DNA from: Terriglobia bacterium
GTDB taxonomy: Bacteria; Acidobacteriota; Terriglobia; Bryobacterales; Bryobacteraceae
Assembly (NCBI GenBank): GCA_020073265.1
Contig: JAIQFN010000047.1
Span: forward strand, 1 to 45,274
Length of the DNA stretch: 45,274 nt
Reading direction: 5' to 3'
Shown here: positions 34,414-43,561 of the stretch, one piece after another
Position numbering within the stretch: position 1 is the stretch's first letter
How the letters are laid out: every line of letters starts with the position of its first letter
Notes under the pieces: generated by a model
Databases searched by the model: none
Told to the model about the DNA's origin: nothing
Seen by the model: only the letters and a program-made list of their open reading frames with translations
Translations under genes and position numbers: made by a program

Positions 34414-36321
34414 ATGAGATGCCGACCTACCGCGCGACAGACCGTCCTGTGGATCATCGCAGTTCTTTGCATCTCAACCGCCGCGGCGCAAAACATTGAC
34501 GAGTGGTTCGCTTACGGCGGCGACAACCGCGCCGCCAAGTATTCGCCGCTCGATCAGATCAATGCCCGGAACGTGCAGCAATTGAAGATCGCCTGGCGCT
34601 GGGCTTCGCCCGATCAGCAACTCCTGGCGGCGCACCAGGATCTTCGGGCCGGCGAGTTCCAGGCCACGCCCATCCTGGTGGCAGGCGTGCTCTACACCAG
34701 CACGGCGATGAGCCAGGTGGCCGCCATCGACCCGGTCACCGGCAAGACAATTTGGATCTTCGACCCTGAGACCTGGCGTGTGAAAATGCCCACCACTAAG
34801 GGCTTCCAGCATCGCGGCGTGGCGTACTGGAGCGATGGCAAGCAGGGCCGGATCCTGATCGCCACTGGCGACAGCCACCTGATCGCCCTGGATGCCAAGA
34901 CCGGGAAGAAGCTTGCCTCGTTCGGCGACAACGGCGTGGTGGACCTTCGTACCGTGGGACTGTTACGTCCGGTAAGTGGACCGCCCGAGTTGTATGGCCA
35001 CACTTCCGCGGTGGTTATCTGCCGGGACGTGCTGATCGTGGGCAGCTACATCAGCGATCGCGCTTTTGACCGTTTCTCGCCGCCTGGCGATGTGCGCGGC
35101 TTCGACGTTCGCACCGGCAAACTGCTGTGGGTTTTCCATACCGTGCCGCAGCAAGGCGAATTCGGCACCGACACCTGGGAGAACGAATCCTGGAAATATA
35201 CTGGCGCCGCCAATGTGTGGGCGCCCATCAGCGCCGACGACCAACTCGGCTACGTCTACCTGCCGGTCAGCACGCCGACCAACAACTTCAGCGGAACAGA
35301 CCGGCCCGGCAGTGGACTTTTCGGCGATAGCCTGGTGTGCCTGAACGCGAAGACCGGTCAGCGAGTCTGGCACTTTCAGTTCGTGCATCACGGGCTTTGG
35401 GATTACGACACGCCGGCAGCGCCGAACCTCGTAGACATCAGCGTGGGCGGCCGCAGAATCAAAGCGGTTGCGCAAGTGACCAAGCAGGGCTTCACTTATG
35501 TCTTCGACCGCGTTACGGGAGCACCCGTGTGGCCGATCGAGGAGCGGCCGGTCCCGCAGTCCAGCCGGCCCGGTGAAAAATCCTGGCCCACCCAGCCGTT
35601 TCCAACCAAGCCTCCAGCGTTTGACTTACAGGGCGTGACCGAAGACCAGCTCATCGATTTTACGCCGGAATTGCGCACCGAGGCTCTCCAGATTCTGAAG
35701 CGATACAAGTATGGGCCGCTGTTTACTCCTCCGGATCCCAAGCTTCCGACCATCTTCATGCCCGGCTGGCTGGGCGGCGCGAACTGGTTCGGCGCGGCCG
35801 TAGATCCCGAGACCGGGATGCTGTACGTGCCGTCGGCAACCGCGCCGCTGGCTTATCCGCTCCGCGGCGGCAACGACAACGAAAATATTGCGGCGGCCGG
35901 CGGTTTCCTGGGCGGCCCTCAGGGACTGCCTTTGTTCAAGCCGCCCTTCTCTCGCGTGACGGCCATCGACCTGAACCGCGGCGAGATCGCCTGGACGGTT
36001 CCACTCGGCGACGGGCCGCGCGATCATCCGGCGCTGAAGGACCTGCATCTGGGGCCGCTCGGAACACCGTATGCGCGAGGCCGGCCACTCCTGACCAAAA
36101 CTTTGCTGTTCGTGGCGGAAACCGACGCTCGGGAACCGCGCGGCCCGTCTACTCTGCATGCCTTCGACAAAAAGACCGGCCACGAAATCTGGCGCATGCC
36201 GGTCACAAACACAGTCATGGACGTGCCCATGACCTATCGCGCCGGAGGTAAGCAGTATATCGTCGTCGGCTGCGGCGCCAGGACTTCAGCCCACGAGCTG
36301 ATCGCATTCAGTTTGCCTTGA
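34414..36321 (+). CDS. Periplasmic PQQ-dependent dehydrogenase (glucose-dehydrogenase-like)
   Basis: 635 residues with a signal peptide (1-25, 'VLWIIAVLCISTAAAQ'). The mature chain starts 'WFAYGGDNRAAKYSPLDQIN', the usual first blade of quinoprotein propellers. Blade motifs include 'LYTSTAMSQVAAIDPVTGKT', 'DVRTGKLLWVFHTVP' and 'LNAKTGQRVWHFQFVHHGLW'. The 'HHGLWDYDTPAAPNL' segment (about residues 324-338) corresponds to the conserved H-H-x-x-W-D-x-D-x-P-x-x-P region near the active site of membrane-glucose-dehydrogenase relatives. Unlike the quinoprotein at 10.9-12.7 kb it has no haem c domain and no N-terminal membrane helices, so it should pass electrons to a separate acceptor. It would oxidise a sugar or alcohol in the periplasm. 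It is the second gene of the right-arm operon, 25 bases after the receptor. Confidence 0.88.
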   Translation: MRCRPTARQTVLWIIAVLCISTAAAQNIDEWFAYGGDNRAAKYSPLDQINARNVQQLKIAWRWASPDQQLLAAHQDLRAGEFQATPILVAGVLYTSTAMSQVAAIDPVTGKTIWIFDPETWRVKMPTTKGFQHRGVAYWSDGKQGRILIATGDSHLIALDAKTGKKLASFGDNGVVDLRTVGLLRPVSGPPELYGHTSAVVICRDVLIVGSYISDRAFDRFSPPGDVRGFDVRTGKLLWVFHTVPQQGEFGTDTWENESWKYTGAANVWAPISADDQLGYVYLPVSTPTNNFSGTDRPGSGLFGDSLVCLNAKTGQRVWHFQFVHHGLWDYDTPAAPNLVDISVGGRRIKAVAQVTKQGFTYVFDRVTGAPVWPIEERPVPQSSRPGEKSWPTQPFPTKPPAFDLQGVTEDQLIDFTPELRTEALQILKRYKYGPLFTPPDPKLPTIFMPGWLGGANWFGAAVDPETGMLYVPSATAPLAYPLRGGNDNENIAAAGGFLGGPQGLPLFKPPFSRVTAIDLNRGEIAWTVPLGDGPRDHPALKDLHLGPLGTPYARGRPLLTKTLLFVAETDAREPRGPSTLHAFDKKTGHEIWRMPVTNTVMDVPMTYRAGGKQYIVVGCGARTSAHELIAFSLP

Positions 36322-36345
36322 TTCACTGAAAAGGAAGATCCCTGT

Positions 36346-37539
36346 ATGAGGAAACCGTTACTGACGATTGTCGCCGCAGCAGCGTTTGCCACTTCGCTGC
36401 ACCCCGCCTCGCTGCCCAACTATGACGTAGATCAGAAGGCTGCGTCGCGTTATGATTTCTCCGCGTTGCGCGCGCGGGTACAGAAGGCCGTGGACACGGG
36501 CGAAATTCCGGGCGGCTCCGTGCTCGTAATGCAGCACGGCAAAGTTGTCTTTAAGGAAGCCTTCGGCCTCATCGACATTGAAAACAACAAGCCGTTTCGA
36601 ACCGACTCGGTTTGCGCCATCGCGTCATCCACGAAATGGATCAGCGGCGCTACGCTCATGGCCGCGGTTTCCGAAGGCAAGCTTTCGCTCGACGACCCCA
36701 TCGGTAAGTACTTTCCAGCCTATGCCGACATGCCCGTAAAGGGATCCGCGGAGAAGGGCAGTCCGACGGTCCGCCAGTGCTTCTCTCACACCAACGCGTT
36801 GCCTGAGATTACCGACAACATATTGGTTCGCGATCACAGCGTGCTCGAATCGGCACAACTTCTGGCGAAGACGATCAACACGCTGGACTGGATGCCGGGA
36901 TCCGCATTCCGCTACGGAAACACCGGAATGCAGTTGGTCGGCGGCGCCGTCGCGAAGGTGACGGGCATGGAGTTCCAGGATTACATGCGCGAGAAGATCC
37001 TTGCGCCGTTGGGCATGCGTGATACCAGCTTCAACCCTACGGCCGATCAGCGCCAGCGCAGCGGCGGCATTTACGTGCACAAGCAGGGCGGCGGCTTCCA
37101 AAGAGAAAATCTTCCCGCGCTGCAAGGCAATATTCGCGGCGCACTGGTGGCCGGAGGCTTGCATTCCACGCTGGATGATTATGCGCGCTTCCTCACCATG
37201 ATGCTCAACGACGGCCGATTCAACGGACACCAGGTGCTCCCGGCGAAGGCGGCGCTGGAGACCCAGAAGGACCAGACCGGGGGAGCGCCCATCAAGTCTT
37301 CTCCGTATCGAAATCAGAAAGGCTATGGGCTCGGCGCGGCGGTGATGGGCGTGGATGCCTCGGGCAAGCCAATCTACATCGGCGATGGCGGCGCCTTCGG
37401 CACCTACGGCTGGATCGACCGCGATCAGGAACTGATCGGCGTATTCTTCACGCAGAACAGGCTGCGCGATATCTACAACCTGTCCATGGTCGAGATTCGG
37501 GACTTGGTTCGCGCCGCCGCCGACAACGCCAAACACTGA
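36346..37539 (+). CDS. Serine hydrolase of the class C beta-lactamase/esterase family
   Basis: 397 residues; RBS AAGGAAG before the ATG. Signal peptide 1-21. The catalytic motifs of the beta-lactamase-like fold are present: S94-S-T-K97 ('CAIASSTKWISGATLM'), Y190-G-N192 ('FRYGNTGMQLVGG') and a C-terminal 'GDGGAFGTYGW' that replaces the K-T-G box of true beta-lactamases, as in esterases and D-amino-peptidases of this family (EstB, DAP). The general acid/base set S94, K97 and Y190 is complete. It is therefore an exported esterase, amidase or peptidase rather than an antibiotic-resistance enzyme. It sits 24 bases after the PQQ dehydrogenase gene in the right-arm operon and may release an ester-linked group from the imported substrate (inference). 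Confidence 0.87.
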   Translation: MRKPLLTIVAAAAFATSLHPASLPNYDVDQKAASRYDFSALRARVQKAVDTGEIPGGSVLVMQHGKVVFKEAFGLIDIENNKPFRTDSVCAIASSTKWISGATLMAAVSEGKLSLDDPIGKYFPAYADMPVKGSAEKGSPTVRQCFSHTNALPEITDNILVRDHSVLESAQLLAKTINTLDWMPGSAFRYGNTGMQLVGGAVAKVTGMEFQDYMREKILAPLGMRDTSFNPTADQRQRSGGIYVHKQGGGFQRENLPALQGNIRGALVAGGLHSTLDDYARFLTMMLNDGRFNGHQVLPAKAALETQKDQTGGAPIKSSPYRNQKGYGLGAAVMGVDASGKPIYIGDGGAFGTYGWIDRDQELIGVFFTQNRLRDIYNLSMVEIRDLVRAAADNAKH

Positions 37540-37561
37540 CAGGACGATGAGGAATTCCCAG

Positions 37562-38698
37562 ATGAAACCAACGCTGCTGGTTGTCGCATGCCTGTGCTCT
37601 GCGCTCGGTCAGGCGCAGACGCGTCCGCAAGGTCCGGTGAGCGAATCCGGCGTAATCAACGGCGCCCGCTTTCGCATCGACATTCCGGCCAATTGGAATG
37701 GAGGCCTGGTTCTCTGGGCCCACGGCTACAGCCCGCCCGAGACGCCTTATCGCATCGCAGGCGAGGAAGGCGTTCGCAATGCCGGCGCGCAATTGATTCC
37801 CGTCCTGGGTGCGCAGGGTTATGCGTTGGCCCAGTCGGCATATAGCGTGCAAGGGCTCTCGATCCGCGAAGGCGTGCTGGAGACCGAGGCGCTGCGCCAG
37901 TATTTCGTGCACAAATACGGCAAAACGTATCCCACCATATTTGCGGGCGCGCACGGCGGCGGGTTGATTACTTATGCCGCGATTGAACGGTTTCCCGAAT
38001 CTTACGATGGCGCGATCGCTTTCGGCGGTATCCCTCTGCCCGAGCTGGAGTGGGTCAAGGAGCGTATGTTCGACATGCGCCTCTTGTTCGACTACTATTT
38101 CCCAGGCTTGCCGGGAAGCGTCGTTGATTTCCCCGATGACGAGACCTGGGCCAGCGTCCGCGTGCAGGCCAAGAAGCTGGTGGACGCACACCCCGAGCGC
38201 GCCAAGACTCTGCTACGGATGTACAATCTGCGCAACACCGACGAACTGTGGCGTTGCATGGGTCTCTACACTTCGATACTGAAAGACCTCAACCGCAATC
38301 GCGCGCATGGCAACGCCTTCGACAACCGCAATACCATCTATCGCGGCAGCGATGACGACGCCAAGCTCAACCGCGAGGTTCCACGTTATAAGAGCGATCC
38401 GAAGGCAGTGGAGTATATGCGCCAGTGGGCCACGCCCACCTGCCAGATATCGTCTCCGCTGCTGGCGATCAACAGCTTGTTCGATCCCGTGGTTCCGTCG
38501 CAGGATACTCACTACTACGACGAGGCATGCAATCGGGCTGGCAAGACGGATCTGTTTGTCCAGATGTGGATGGATATGAAGGGCGAGTCCCCCACACCGA
38601 GCGCGGAAGGTTTTGCGCTGATTTTCAAAACGATGACCGACTGGATACTGAAGAGCAAGCGGCCCGCAGGCGGAGAACTAACCGTGGGGGTCAAGTGA
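37562..38698 (+). CDS. Exported alpha/beta-hydrolase-fold protein lacking the usual nucleophile
   Basis: 378 residues from the ATG at 37562 (GAGG nine bases upstream); an ATG at 37547 would add five residues. Signal peptide 1-19 ('TLLVVACLCSALGQAQ'). The fold reads clearly: 'WNGGLVLWAHGYSPP' (strand 3 and oxyanion loop), 'YALAQSAYSVQGLSIREGV', the elbow 'YPTIFAGAHGGGLITYAAIE', 'FPESYDGAIAFGG' and the acid strand 'LLAINSLFDPVVP' (D308). At the nucleophile elbow the expected G-x-S-x-G is G129-A-H131-G-G133: histidine stands where serine should be. Near the C-terminus the expected G-H-C-x-F-T segment reads 'KGESPTPSAEGF', so the catalytic histidine also seems missing. It is probably a non-catalytic binding protein, or an enzyme with a different mechanism. 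Last gene of the right-arm operon. Confidence 0.75.
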   Translation: MKPTLLVVACLCSALGQAQTRPQGPVSESGVINGARFRIDIPANWNGGLVLWAHGYSPPETPYRIAGEEGVRNAGAQLIPVLGAQGYALAQSAYSVQGLSIREGVLETEALRQYFVHKYGKTYPTIFAGAHGGGLITYAAIERFPESYDGAIAFGGIPLPELEWVKERMFDMRLLFDYYFPGLPGSVVDFPDDETWASVRVQAKKLVDAHPERAKTLLRMYNLRNTDELWRCMGLYTSILKDLNRNRAHGNAFDNRNTIYRGSDDDAKLNREVPRYKSDPKAVEYMRQWATPTCQISSPLLAINSLFDPVVPSQDTHYYDEACNRAGKTDLFVQMWMDMKGESPTPSAEGFALIFKTMTDWILKSKRPAGGELTVGVK

Positions 38699-38718
38699 GA
38701 GTTCGCTTGGCATAGAAT

Positions 38719-38739
38719 GGCGCTCGCCGCTGGAGCGCC
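38719..38739 (+). terminator. Candidate terminator hairpin at the end of the right-arm operon
   Basis: GGCGCTC (38719-38725) and GAGCGCC (38733-38739) form a perfect 7-bp stem with a 7-base loop, 20 bases after the stop of the hydrolase-fold gene and followed by TTCT. It lies in the gap between convergent genes. The weak T-tract makes intrinsic termination uncertain. Confidence 0.45.
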
Positions 38740-38806
38740 TTCTCGCGGCGCATGAGGTTCTGCGAAACGGCGTCGGACTGCGGCCGGCGAAATACCCACC
38801 TGCACC

Positions 38807-40291
38807 TCAAGCCAGTTTCAGTTCTTTGATTGCCTCGCCGGCCCCACTCAGATTTGCCAACCGCATTTCCGAATACTTGCGGGAAAGGACCACCCCTGGG
38901 GCGCCGGCGCGAAAGGCCGCCATCACCGCGTCCTTGGTTCCCAGCGGCGTACATTTGCTTTGATTGGCTTCAGTCGGAATGTCGATGTCAATTCCTGGCC
39001 AGATCAGCGTCTTGGTTCCGGCCGCGCCATCCACCGCACGCTTCGACTCGCGGTAAACGTAGTCACTCGAGAACCCAGTATATGGGATCTCCTCGTAACT
39101 GCGTTCTTTGTAGTCCAATACCCGGTACTGGTATTCGAGTAGTTCCTGTTTGGGGAAGTCCGCAAATACACCCTTATGGATGCCGTCAATGTAGCTGGCC
39201 ATTCGCGGGCCGGCGCAATTGTGATACATCACTATCTTCAGAAAGTCGGAATACTTGGCAAGTTCCTGGAGGTCCTGCTCGGCGCGAAAGTAGGGGCTGA
39301 AAGAGTTGTTGTGAAAGATATGCCAGCCGCACAGCAGTTCCGGCTTCACCGACTTCACCCTGCTGTGCAGCGCCTGGTAAGTTTCCCGCAGGCTGTCGTT
39401 CCAGAAGGTTTCCCAAGCCAGGATATCCGGATAGCGTAAGAGGATCCGCCAGAAGGTGACGTAACAGCCGTCCACCGGGCGCTGGCCGGCTGAAGTTTGT
39501 TTCAAGAAGGTTTCCAGCGCGAGATATCCTGCGCGGGCCCGCTCCATGTTGATTCCCAGCCGCTGGGCTTTTTTCTGGCAAAACTCGCAGAAACAGGAGG
39601 CCTGCTCCGCGCTGGCCGTCCGGATCGCATTGTTCAACGGGCCCATGCGCTCCGAGCACCACATGATCCCGTCGACGTCGTAGGATCTGGCGTAATCCTC
39701 AACCAATCCCAGGAGGAAATTCGTGGTGTTGGGGTTGTTAAAACAGAGCCGCGAACCCTGTTTGCCATGCAGGTCGCGTTCCAGTAACTTGTCGATGTTG
39801 GGGAGGTCCCTGCGAAAGACATCCTCGGCCCACAAGATGGTGCGCATGCCGCGTTTCTTCGCCGCGGGAGCGACCGTGGTGATAATGTCGACACCAGGGT
39901 GGTCGGGGGCGCGCGTATCCGCCGCTCTTAGGGCCGTGTCCCTGTAGTACTGCGAATGCGGAGTGGCGAAATTGCCACCGTGAAAATCCAGATCGTATTC
40001 CTGTTTGCCGTGGTCGGGCAGGGGTTGTCCCGGAACCTGCCGGCCAGCGATACCCCGCCCATAGGTGAACACGGCCAGGAAGAGTGTGTTGATGTGGCCG
40101 CGCTCCTGGAAAATATCCAGCACTGGCTCCACGCCCTCGTCAAGAAATGAGATGGCTCCTACCTGGATTCCGATCATGTTCTTTTGCGGGGATGGCTGCG
40201 CCTGCGCGGGTGCAAGTGCGGTTAGCGCAGCCGACCCCGCCACGGCCGCGGTCTTCAAGAAGTCTCTGCGGTCTATCTCAGTATTTGCCAC
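38807..40291 (-). CDS. Tat-exported TIM-barrel protein, putative glycoside hydrolase
   Basis: 494 residues from GTG 40291, with GGGAGGAGG upstream. Twin-arginine leader 'DRRDFLKTAAVAG' then 'SAALTALAPAQAQP'. The body reads as a (beta/alpha)8 barrel: 'MIGIQVGAISFLDEGVEPVL', 'RGMRTILWAEDVFRRDLPNI', 'YDVDGIMWCSERMGPLNNAI', 'LLCGWHIFHNNSFSPYFRAE', 'FLKIVMYHNCAGPRMASYID', 'TLIWPGIDIDIPTEANQS'. A 'CFCEFC' motif after the fourth strand resembles the Cys cluster of hypothetical glycosyl-hydrolase-like proteins. Carboxylates at strand ends (E in CSER, D in WPGID) may be catalytic. No GH family is assigned. It follows the third receptor gene by 47 bases; a small palindrome (TCGAGT-GT-ACTCGA, 40313-40326) lies in that gap. 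It probably acts on the compound taken up by that receptor. Confidence 0.65.
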   Translation of the reverse strand: MANTEIDRRDFLKTAAVAGSAALTALAPAQAQPSPQKNMIGIQVGAISFLDEGVEPVLDIFQERGHINTLFLAVFTYGRGIAGRQVPGQPLPDHGKQEYDLDFHGGNFATPHSQYYRDTALRAADTRAPDHPGVDIITTVAPAAKKRGMRTILWAEDVFRRDLPNIDKLLERDLHGKQGSRLCFNNPNTTNFLLGLVEDYARSYDVDGIMWCSERMGPLNNAIRTASAEQASCFCEFCQKKAQRLGINMERARAGYLALETFLKQTSAGQRPVDGCYVTFWRILLRYPDILAWETFWNDSLRETYQALHSRVKSVKPELLCGWHIFHNNSFSPYFRAEQDLQELAKYSDFLKIVMYHNCAGPRMASYIDGIHKGVFADFPKQELLEYQYRVLDYKERSYEEIPYTGFSSDYVYRESKRAVDGAAGTKTLIWPGIDIDIPTEANQSKCTPLGTKDAVMAAFRAGAPGVVLSRKYSEMRLANLSGAGEAIKELKLA

Positions 40292-40338
40292 GAATCCTCC
40301 TCCCGTCTTCTGTCGAGTGTACTCGAGCTTAGCGCAAT

Positions 40339-43300
40339 TTAAAAAGTGATCCTGGCGTTGAATTGCATGACTCGTGCTCCCAAGGTACTCAGAAGCTGGC
40401 CAAAGAAAGGGTCATTCACGCTGGTCCGCAGGCCGGAGAGGTTGGTGTGATTCAGAGTGTTGAACATATCGGTGCGGATCTGTAGCTTGACGTTTTCCCG
40501 GATCGAGAAATTCTTGGCCATGCTGAAGTTCAGATTCCATAGGCCGGGTGACCGCACCTCGCCCGGACCGGCATTGCCCGGCCGGATTGGAGCGCCCGAT
40601 GCGCTGGATACGGGAATTTTCTGAAAAGCGGCGGGATTGAGATACTGCAGCGTGTCCTGGTAATTGGAAAGAATGGCCTGACCTCCGATGTAGTCGGCGC
40701 GCTGATTGGGAGTGGACGAAGTCTGCGTCACAATGATGGGGAGGCCAGTCTGGGCCGAGAAAATTCCCGTGGCCTGCCAACCGCCCAAGACAGTGCGGGC
40801 GAAGGTGCCCAGGCTCGAGAATCCCGGCAAATCGTACACAAAGTCCGCCGCGAAGTAATGAGTTATGTCGGACGCCGTGGGACCTCGGTCAGCGCGCAGG
40901 TCGAAGAAACTCTGACTGCGGCTGAAATTTTCCCCATCGTAGTAGGCGCCGGAATCTCCTCCCCCATTGCCAAGCGCTTTCGACCACGTGTAATTAACGT
41001 CAAAGCTCAACTGATGACCGAAGCGCTTCCGGATCGAGTTCTGCCAGCCGTAATAGGTCATAGTCTGCGAGCTATCCACATAGTTTGGTTGTCCACCCAA
41101 ATTGGGGTTCGGCCGCAACCCGGTCAGGCGATCTACCGTGTTCGCGGACCTCCACAGAGGGAACTTGACGCCGCGTGTTCCGACAAACGCCGTCTGGAAC
41201 ATCACGGTTGATGTGATCTGTCGTTGAATGTCAAACGTGTACTGCATCGTATAAGGGTTTTGCAGGCTCGGGCTGTAAATAGCCGAGACGTAGGTAATTG
41301 GGCTCGTTTGAGTAAGCTGCTGAGTATACTTGAAGAAATTATCGTTGTAATCAGGATACTTAATGGCGAAGGTCTTGATATCCGCTGGAGTGAAAGTAGC
41401 CCGGTAAGGTACATTTGGGGCGCTGGAGAGAACATTCCAGAAATTCTCCGGCATTAGATTGCTGAACATTACGCCGAACCCAGCCCGGATGGCTGTCTTG
41501 CCTTTTCCGTCCGGATTGTAAGCGAAACCAACTCTGGGGCCGAAATTCACGGCGTCGTTGGGGTAAGGATCTGAAGGAGATCGGTAGGGACCCACGTTAA
41601 ACTGGCCGTCCATGCTTAGAACAGTCGGGTTATAGAGTCCCGCTTGAGGCGTCCCGCCCGCTCCCTGTCCGACAAAGTTGGAATAGAAATCGTATCGCAG
41701 GCCAAGGTTCACAGTCAGCTTCGGGCTCACCTTCCAGTCGTCTTGGGCAAACAAGCCCCACTCAGACATTCGCCCGTCGTAAAGTCCGGATCCCAGCGTG
41801 GCCGCGACCTGGCTGGGCTGATTGTTGAGCAAGGCATCGAAGCTGGTGTATAAGAAGTCTGGAATTTGAGGGTTGTTACAAGTACCTTGCCAGAGGTGAT
41901 AGTCCGCGCCAAACTTGAGAAAGTGGTGGCCGATCAAGCGTGCGTACTTTTCCGAAAGCTGCCACTGGCCACCGCCGAGGTGGTTAATCTCGCCGCTGGG
42001 CCCGGTCCAGCCGAGACTGGTATTGAGATCGGGGATGCGCCGCCCGTAAGGGAAGCTCTCGCTGGAGCTGGCTGGATCCTTGAGACTAAAGAAATCATCG
42101 GTACGATCCCATATGGTCCGGTTGTAACCGAGTCGCGTCTCAGAAGTCCAGTTACTTCCACCGGTCTGGAAGCTGGTACCGAAACGGTTGAGGTTGGTGA
42201 TAAAGTTTCGATTGTCATCGTTGTAGTAACGGGGGACCAACCAGTAGGGCGTGCCGTGATTGTAGGTAAAGGCGAGACGGCTATTGGCTGTCAGGATCAC
42301 GTCCCCTTTCGCGTCATAGTGGTCGTCCTTGTGGATCTCTCTCTTAGTGGCGCTGAAATTCCCAACCAGCGCATTCGCCGCGGTGGGAGAACTCGGCAAA
42401 GGGAATGCCTGGAGCGCGAGCTGGTAGTCCGGCACTGCGCTCAGCAGTTGCTGACGGGCCAGAGCGGTGGGCACATTACCCTGCACGAAAGAGGCCGCCG
42501 ACTCGCGGTAACCTTCATAGTCCCCAAAGAGGAAGATCTTGTTTTTCTTGATCGGCCCGCCCAGAGAGCCGCCAAACTGGTTGAAAGTGAGGGCAGGTTT
42601 GGTAGCGACCACTTGAAGCCGTGCGTTGGCCGCGCTGTCCTGATGGTTCTCAAACAGGCTGCCGTGCAAATTGTTCGTGCCGGACTTTGATACCAGGTTC
42701 ACCTGTCCGCCGACGGCATCTTCATATTCCGCGGGAATAGCCCCTTTGACGGCGCTGACCTCTTGAATGCCCTCCACGCTCAACACGTCAACCAGATTGG
42801 CGCCTTGGTATACGCCGGGATTGTTACTGCCTGAGTTTCCGGTAGCATTGGTCCCATCGAGGGAATACACTGTGCCGTTGCGTCCGACTCCGTTCATATT
42901 GACGCCAGTCCCGTTGTTTCCTTGGCTTGGAACGATGCCGGCGTTGATCTTCAACAGACCGCTGAAGTTTCGGTTTTGCAAAGGCAGTTCTCTCGCATCG
43001 GTGATGCTGTAATTCTGAAGTTGTTGTGCGGATACTGTATTGACCAACGGCGCAGTGCCCTCGACACTGACCTTGTCGGTCAGCGCGCCCAGCTCAAGCG
43101 CGAACGTTTGCCGTACTTGCTGGCCCGCGGTAAGCGTGATTCCGTTGCTGATATAGGCCTTAAAGCCCGCCGCGTCGATTGTTAGGGTGTAAACGCCCGC
43201 CGGCACAAAGGTGAAACCAAAGTCTCCACTACTGTTTGCGCTTTTCGTCAACGTGGCCTGGGTGTTTTGGTTCGTGAGCGTCACGACCGCTGACGGCACC

Positions 43301-43455
43301 ACGGCCCCTGAGGGGTCGGTGACGCTCCCGTAGTATGTGGCCGAGTTCGCTTGTGACCAAGCCATCTCTGGCATCCACAGCAGCACGCACGCGAGCAGGA
43401 AACCCGCCACGCCTAGATGCACGCGCTGCGTCGAAAAAGAAAGATTTCTCCTCAT
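40339..43455 (-). CDS. Oar-like TonB-dependent receptor (third)
   Basis: 1038 residues; ATG at 43455 with GAGGGGGG five bases upstream. Signal peptide about 1-35 ('VAGFLLACVLLWMPEMAWSQ'), long for this class. Carboxypeptidase-regulatory-like domain: 'ATYYGSVTDPSGAVVPSAVV', 'VPAGVYTLTIDAAGF'. Plug: 'ARELPLQNRNFSGLLKINAG', 'NGVGRNGTVYSLDGTNATGN', 'VSKSGTNNLHGSLFENHQDS'. The barrel ends 'MQFNARITF', an outer-membrane assembly signal. The plug differs from those of the two TetR-locus receptors, so it is probably specific for another ligand. It is followed on the same strand by the Tat-exported TIM-barrel gene and preceded, after 240 bases, by the cytochrome/copper monooxygenase gene. The upstream gap holds three inverted repeats, one of which directly abuts the ribosome-binding site. 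Confidence 0.9.
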   Translation of the reverse strand: MRRNLSFSTQRVHLGVAGFLLACVLLWMPEMAWSQANSATYYGSVTDPSGAVVPSAVVTLTNQNTQATLTKSANSSGDFGFTFVPAGVYTLTIDAAGFKAYISNGITLTAGQQVRQTFALELGALTDKVSVEGTAPLVNTVSAQQLQNYSITDARELPLQNRNFSGLLKINAGIVPSQGNNGTGVNMNGVGRNGTVYSLDGTNATGNSGSNNPGVYQGANLVDVLSVEGIQEVSAVKGAIPAEYEDAVGGQVNLVSKSGTNNLHGSLFENHQDSAANARLQVVATKPALTFNQFGGSLGGPIKKNKIFLFGDYEGYRESAASFVQGNVPTALARQQLLSAVPDYQLALQAFPLPSSPTAANALVGNFSATKREIHKDDHYDAKGDVILTANSRLAFTYNHGTPYWLVPRYYNDDNRNFITNLNRFGTSFQTGGSNWTSETRLGYNRTIWDRTDDFFSLKDPASSSESFPYGRRIPDLNTSLGWTGPSGEINHLGGGQWQLSEKYARLIGHHFLKFGADYHLWQGTCNNPQIPDFLYTSFDALLNNQPSQVAATLGSGLYDGRMSEWGLFAQDDWKVSPKLTVNLGLRYDFYSNFVGQGAGGTPQAGLYNPTVLSMDGQFNVGPYRSPSDPYPNDAVNFGPRVGFAYNPDGKGKTAIRAGFGVMFSNLMPENFWNVLSSAPNVPYRATFTPADIKTFAIKYPDYNDNFFKYTQQLTQTSPITYVSAIYSPSLQNPYTMQYTFDIQRQITSTVMFQTAFVGTRGVKFPLWRSANTVDRLTGLRPNPNLGGQPNYVDSSQTMTYYGWQNSIRKRFGHQLSFDVNYTWSKALGNGGGDSGAYYDGENFSRSQSFFDLRADRGPTASDITHYFAADFVYDLPGFSSLGTFARTVLGGWQATGIFSAQTGLPIIVTQTSSTPNQRADYIGGQAILSNYQDTLQYLNPAAFQKIPVSSASGAPIRPGNAGPGEVRSPGLWNLNFSMAKNFSIRENVKLQIRTDMFNTLNHTNLSGLRTSVNDPFFGQLLSTLGARVMQFNARITF

Positions 43456-43465
43456 GTAATCCCCC

Positions 43466-43480
43466 CTCTTTCTGAAAGAG
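43466..43480 (-). repeat. Palindrome at the ribosome-binding site of the third receptor
   Basis: CTCTTTC-T-GAAAGAG, perfect 7-bp arms around one base. Its last bases abut the G-rich RBS, 11 bases before the ATG of the receptor gene. It could be an operator; as RNA the one-base loop is too small, so a DNA site is more likely. Confidence 0.45.
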
Positions 43481-43509
43481 CCGCTAAATTGGTTTGAGAT
43501 CTTGCTTCG

Positions 43510-43523
43510 ACCGCCTGGCGGGT
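43510..43523 (-). repeat. Inverted repeat resembling the TetR-type operator upstream of the third receptor
   Basis: ACCGCCTGGCGGGT on the plus strand has CCGCC/GGCGG arms. It matches 12 of 14 positions of the operator core ACCGGCTGGCCGGT, but the mismatches fall in both arms and no promoter hexamers are visible at it, so it is a weak candidate. Confidence 0.25.
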
Positions 43524-43561
43524 TGCCGGCGCTCGAAATGCACAGCCCTGCGATCGAGGTT

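Noticed and set aside
37949-37963. HGGG in the hydrolase-fold protein as the oxyanion motif of hormone-sensitive-lipase-type enzymes
   Set aside because: In that family HGG(G) lies about 70 residues before the nucleophile; here it sits at the elbow itself, between the elbow strand and its helix, and no G-x-S-x-G follows.
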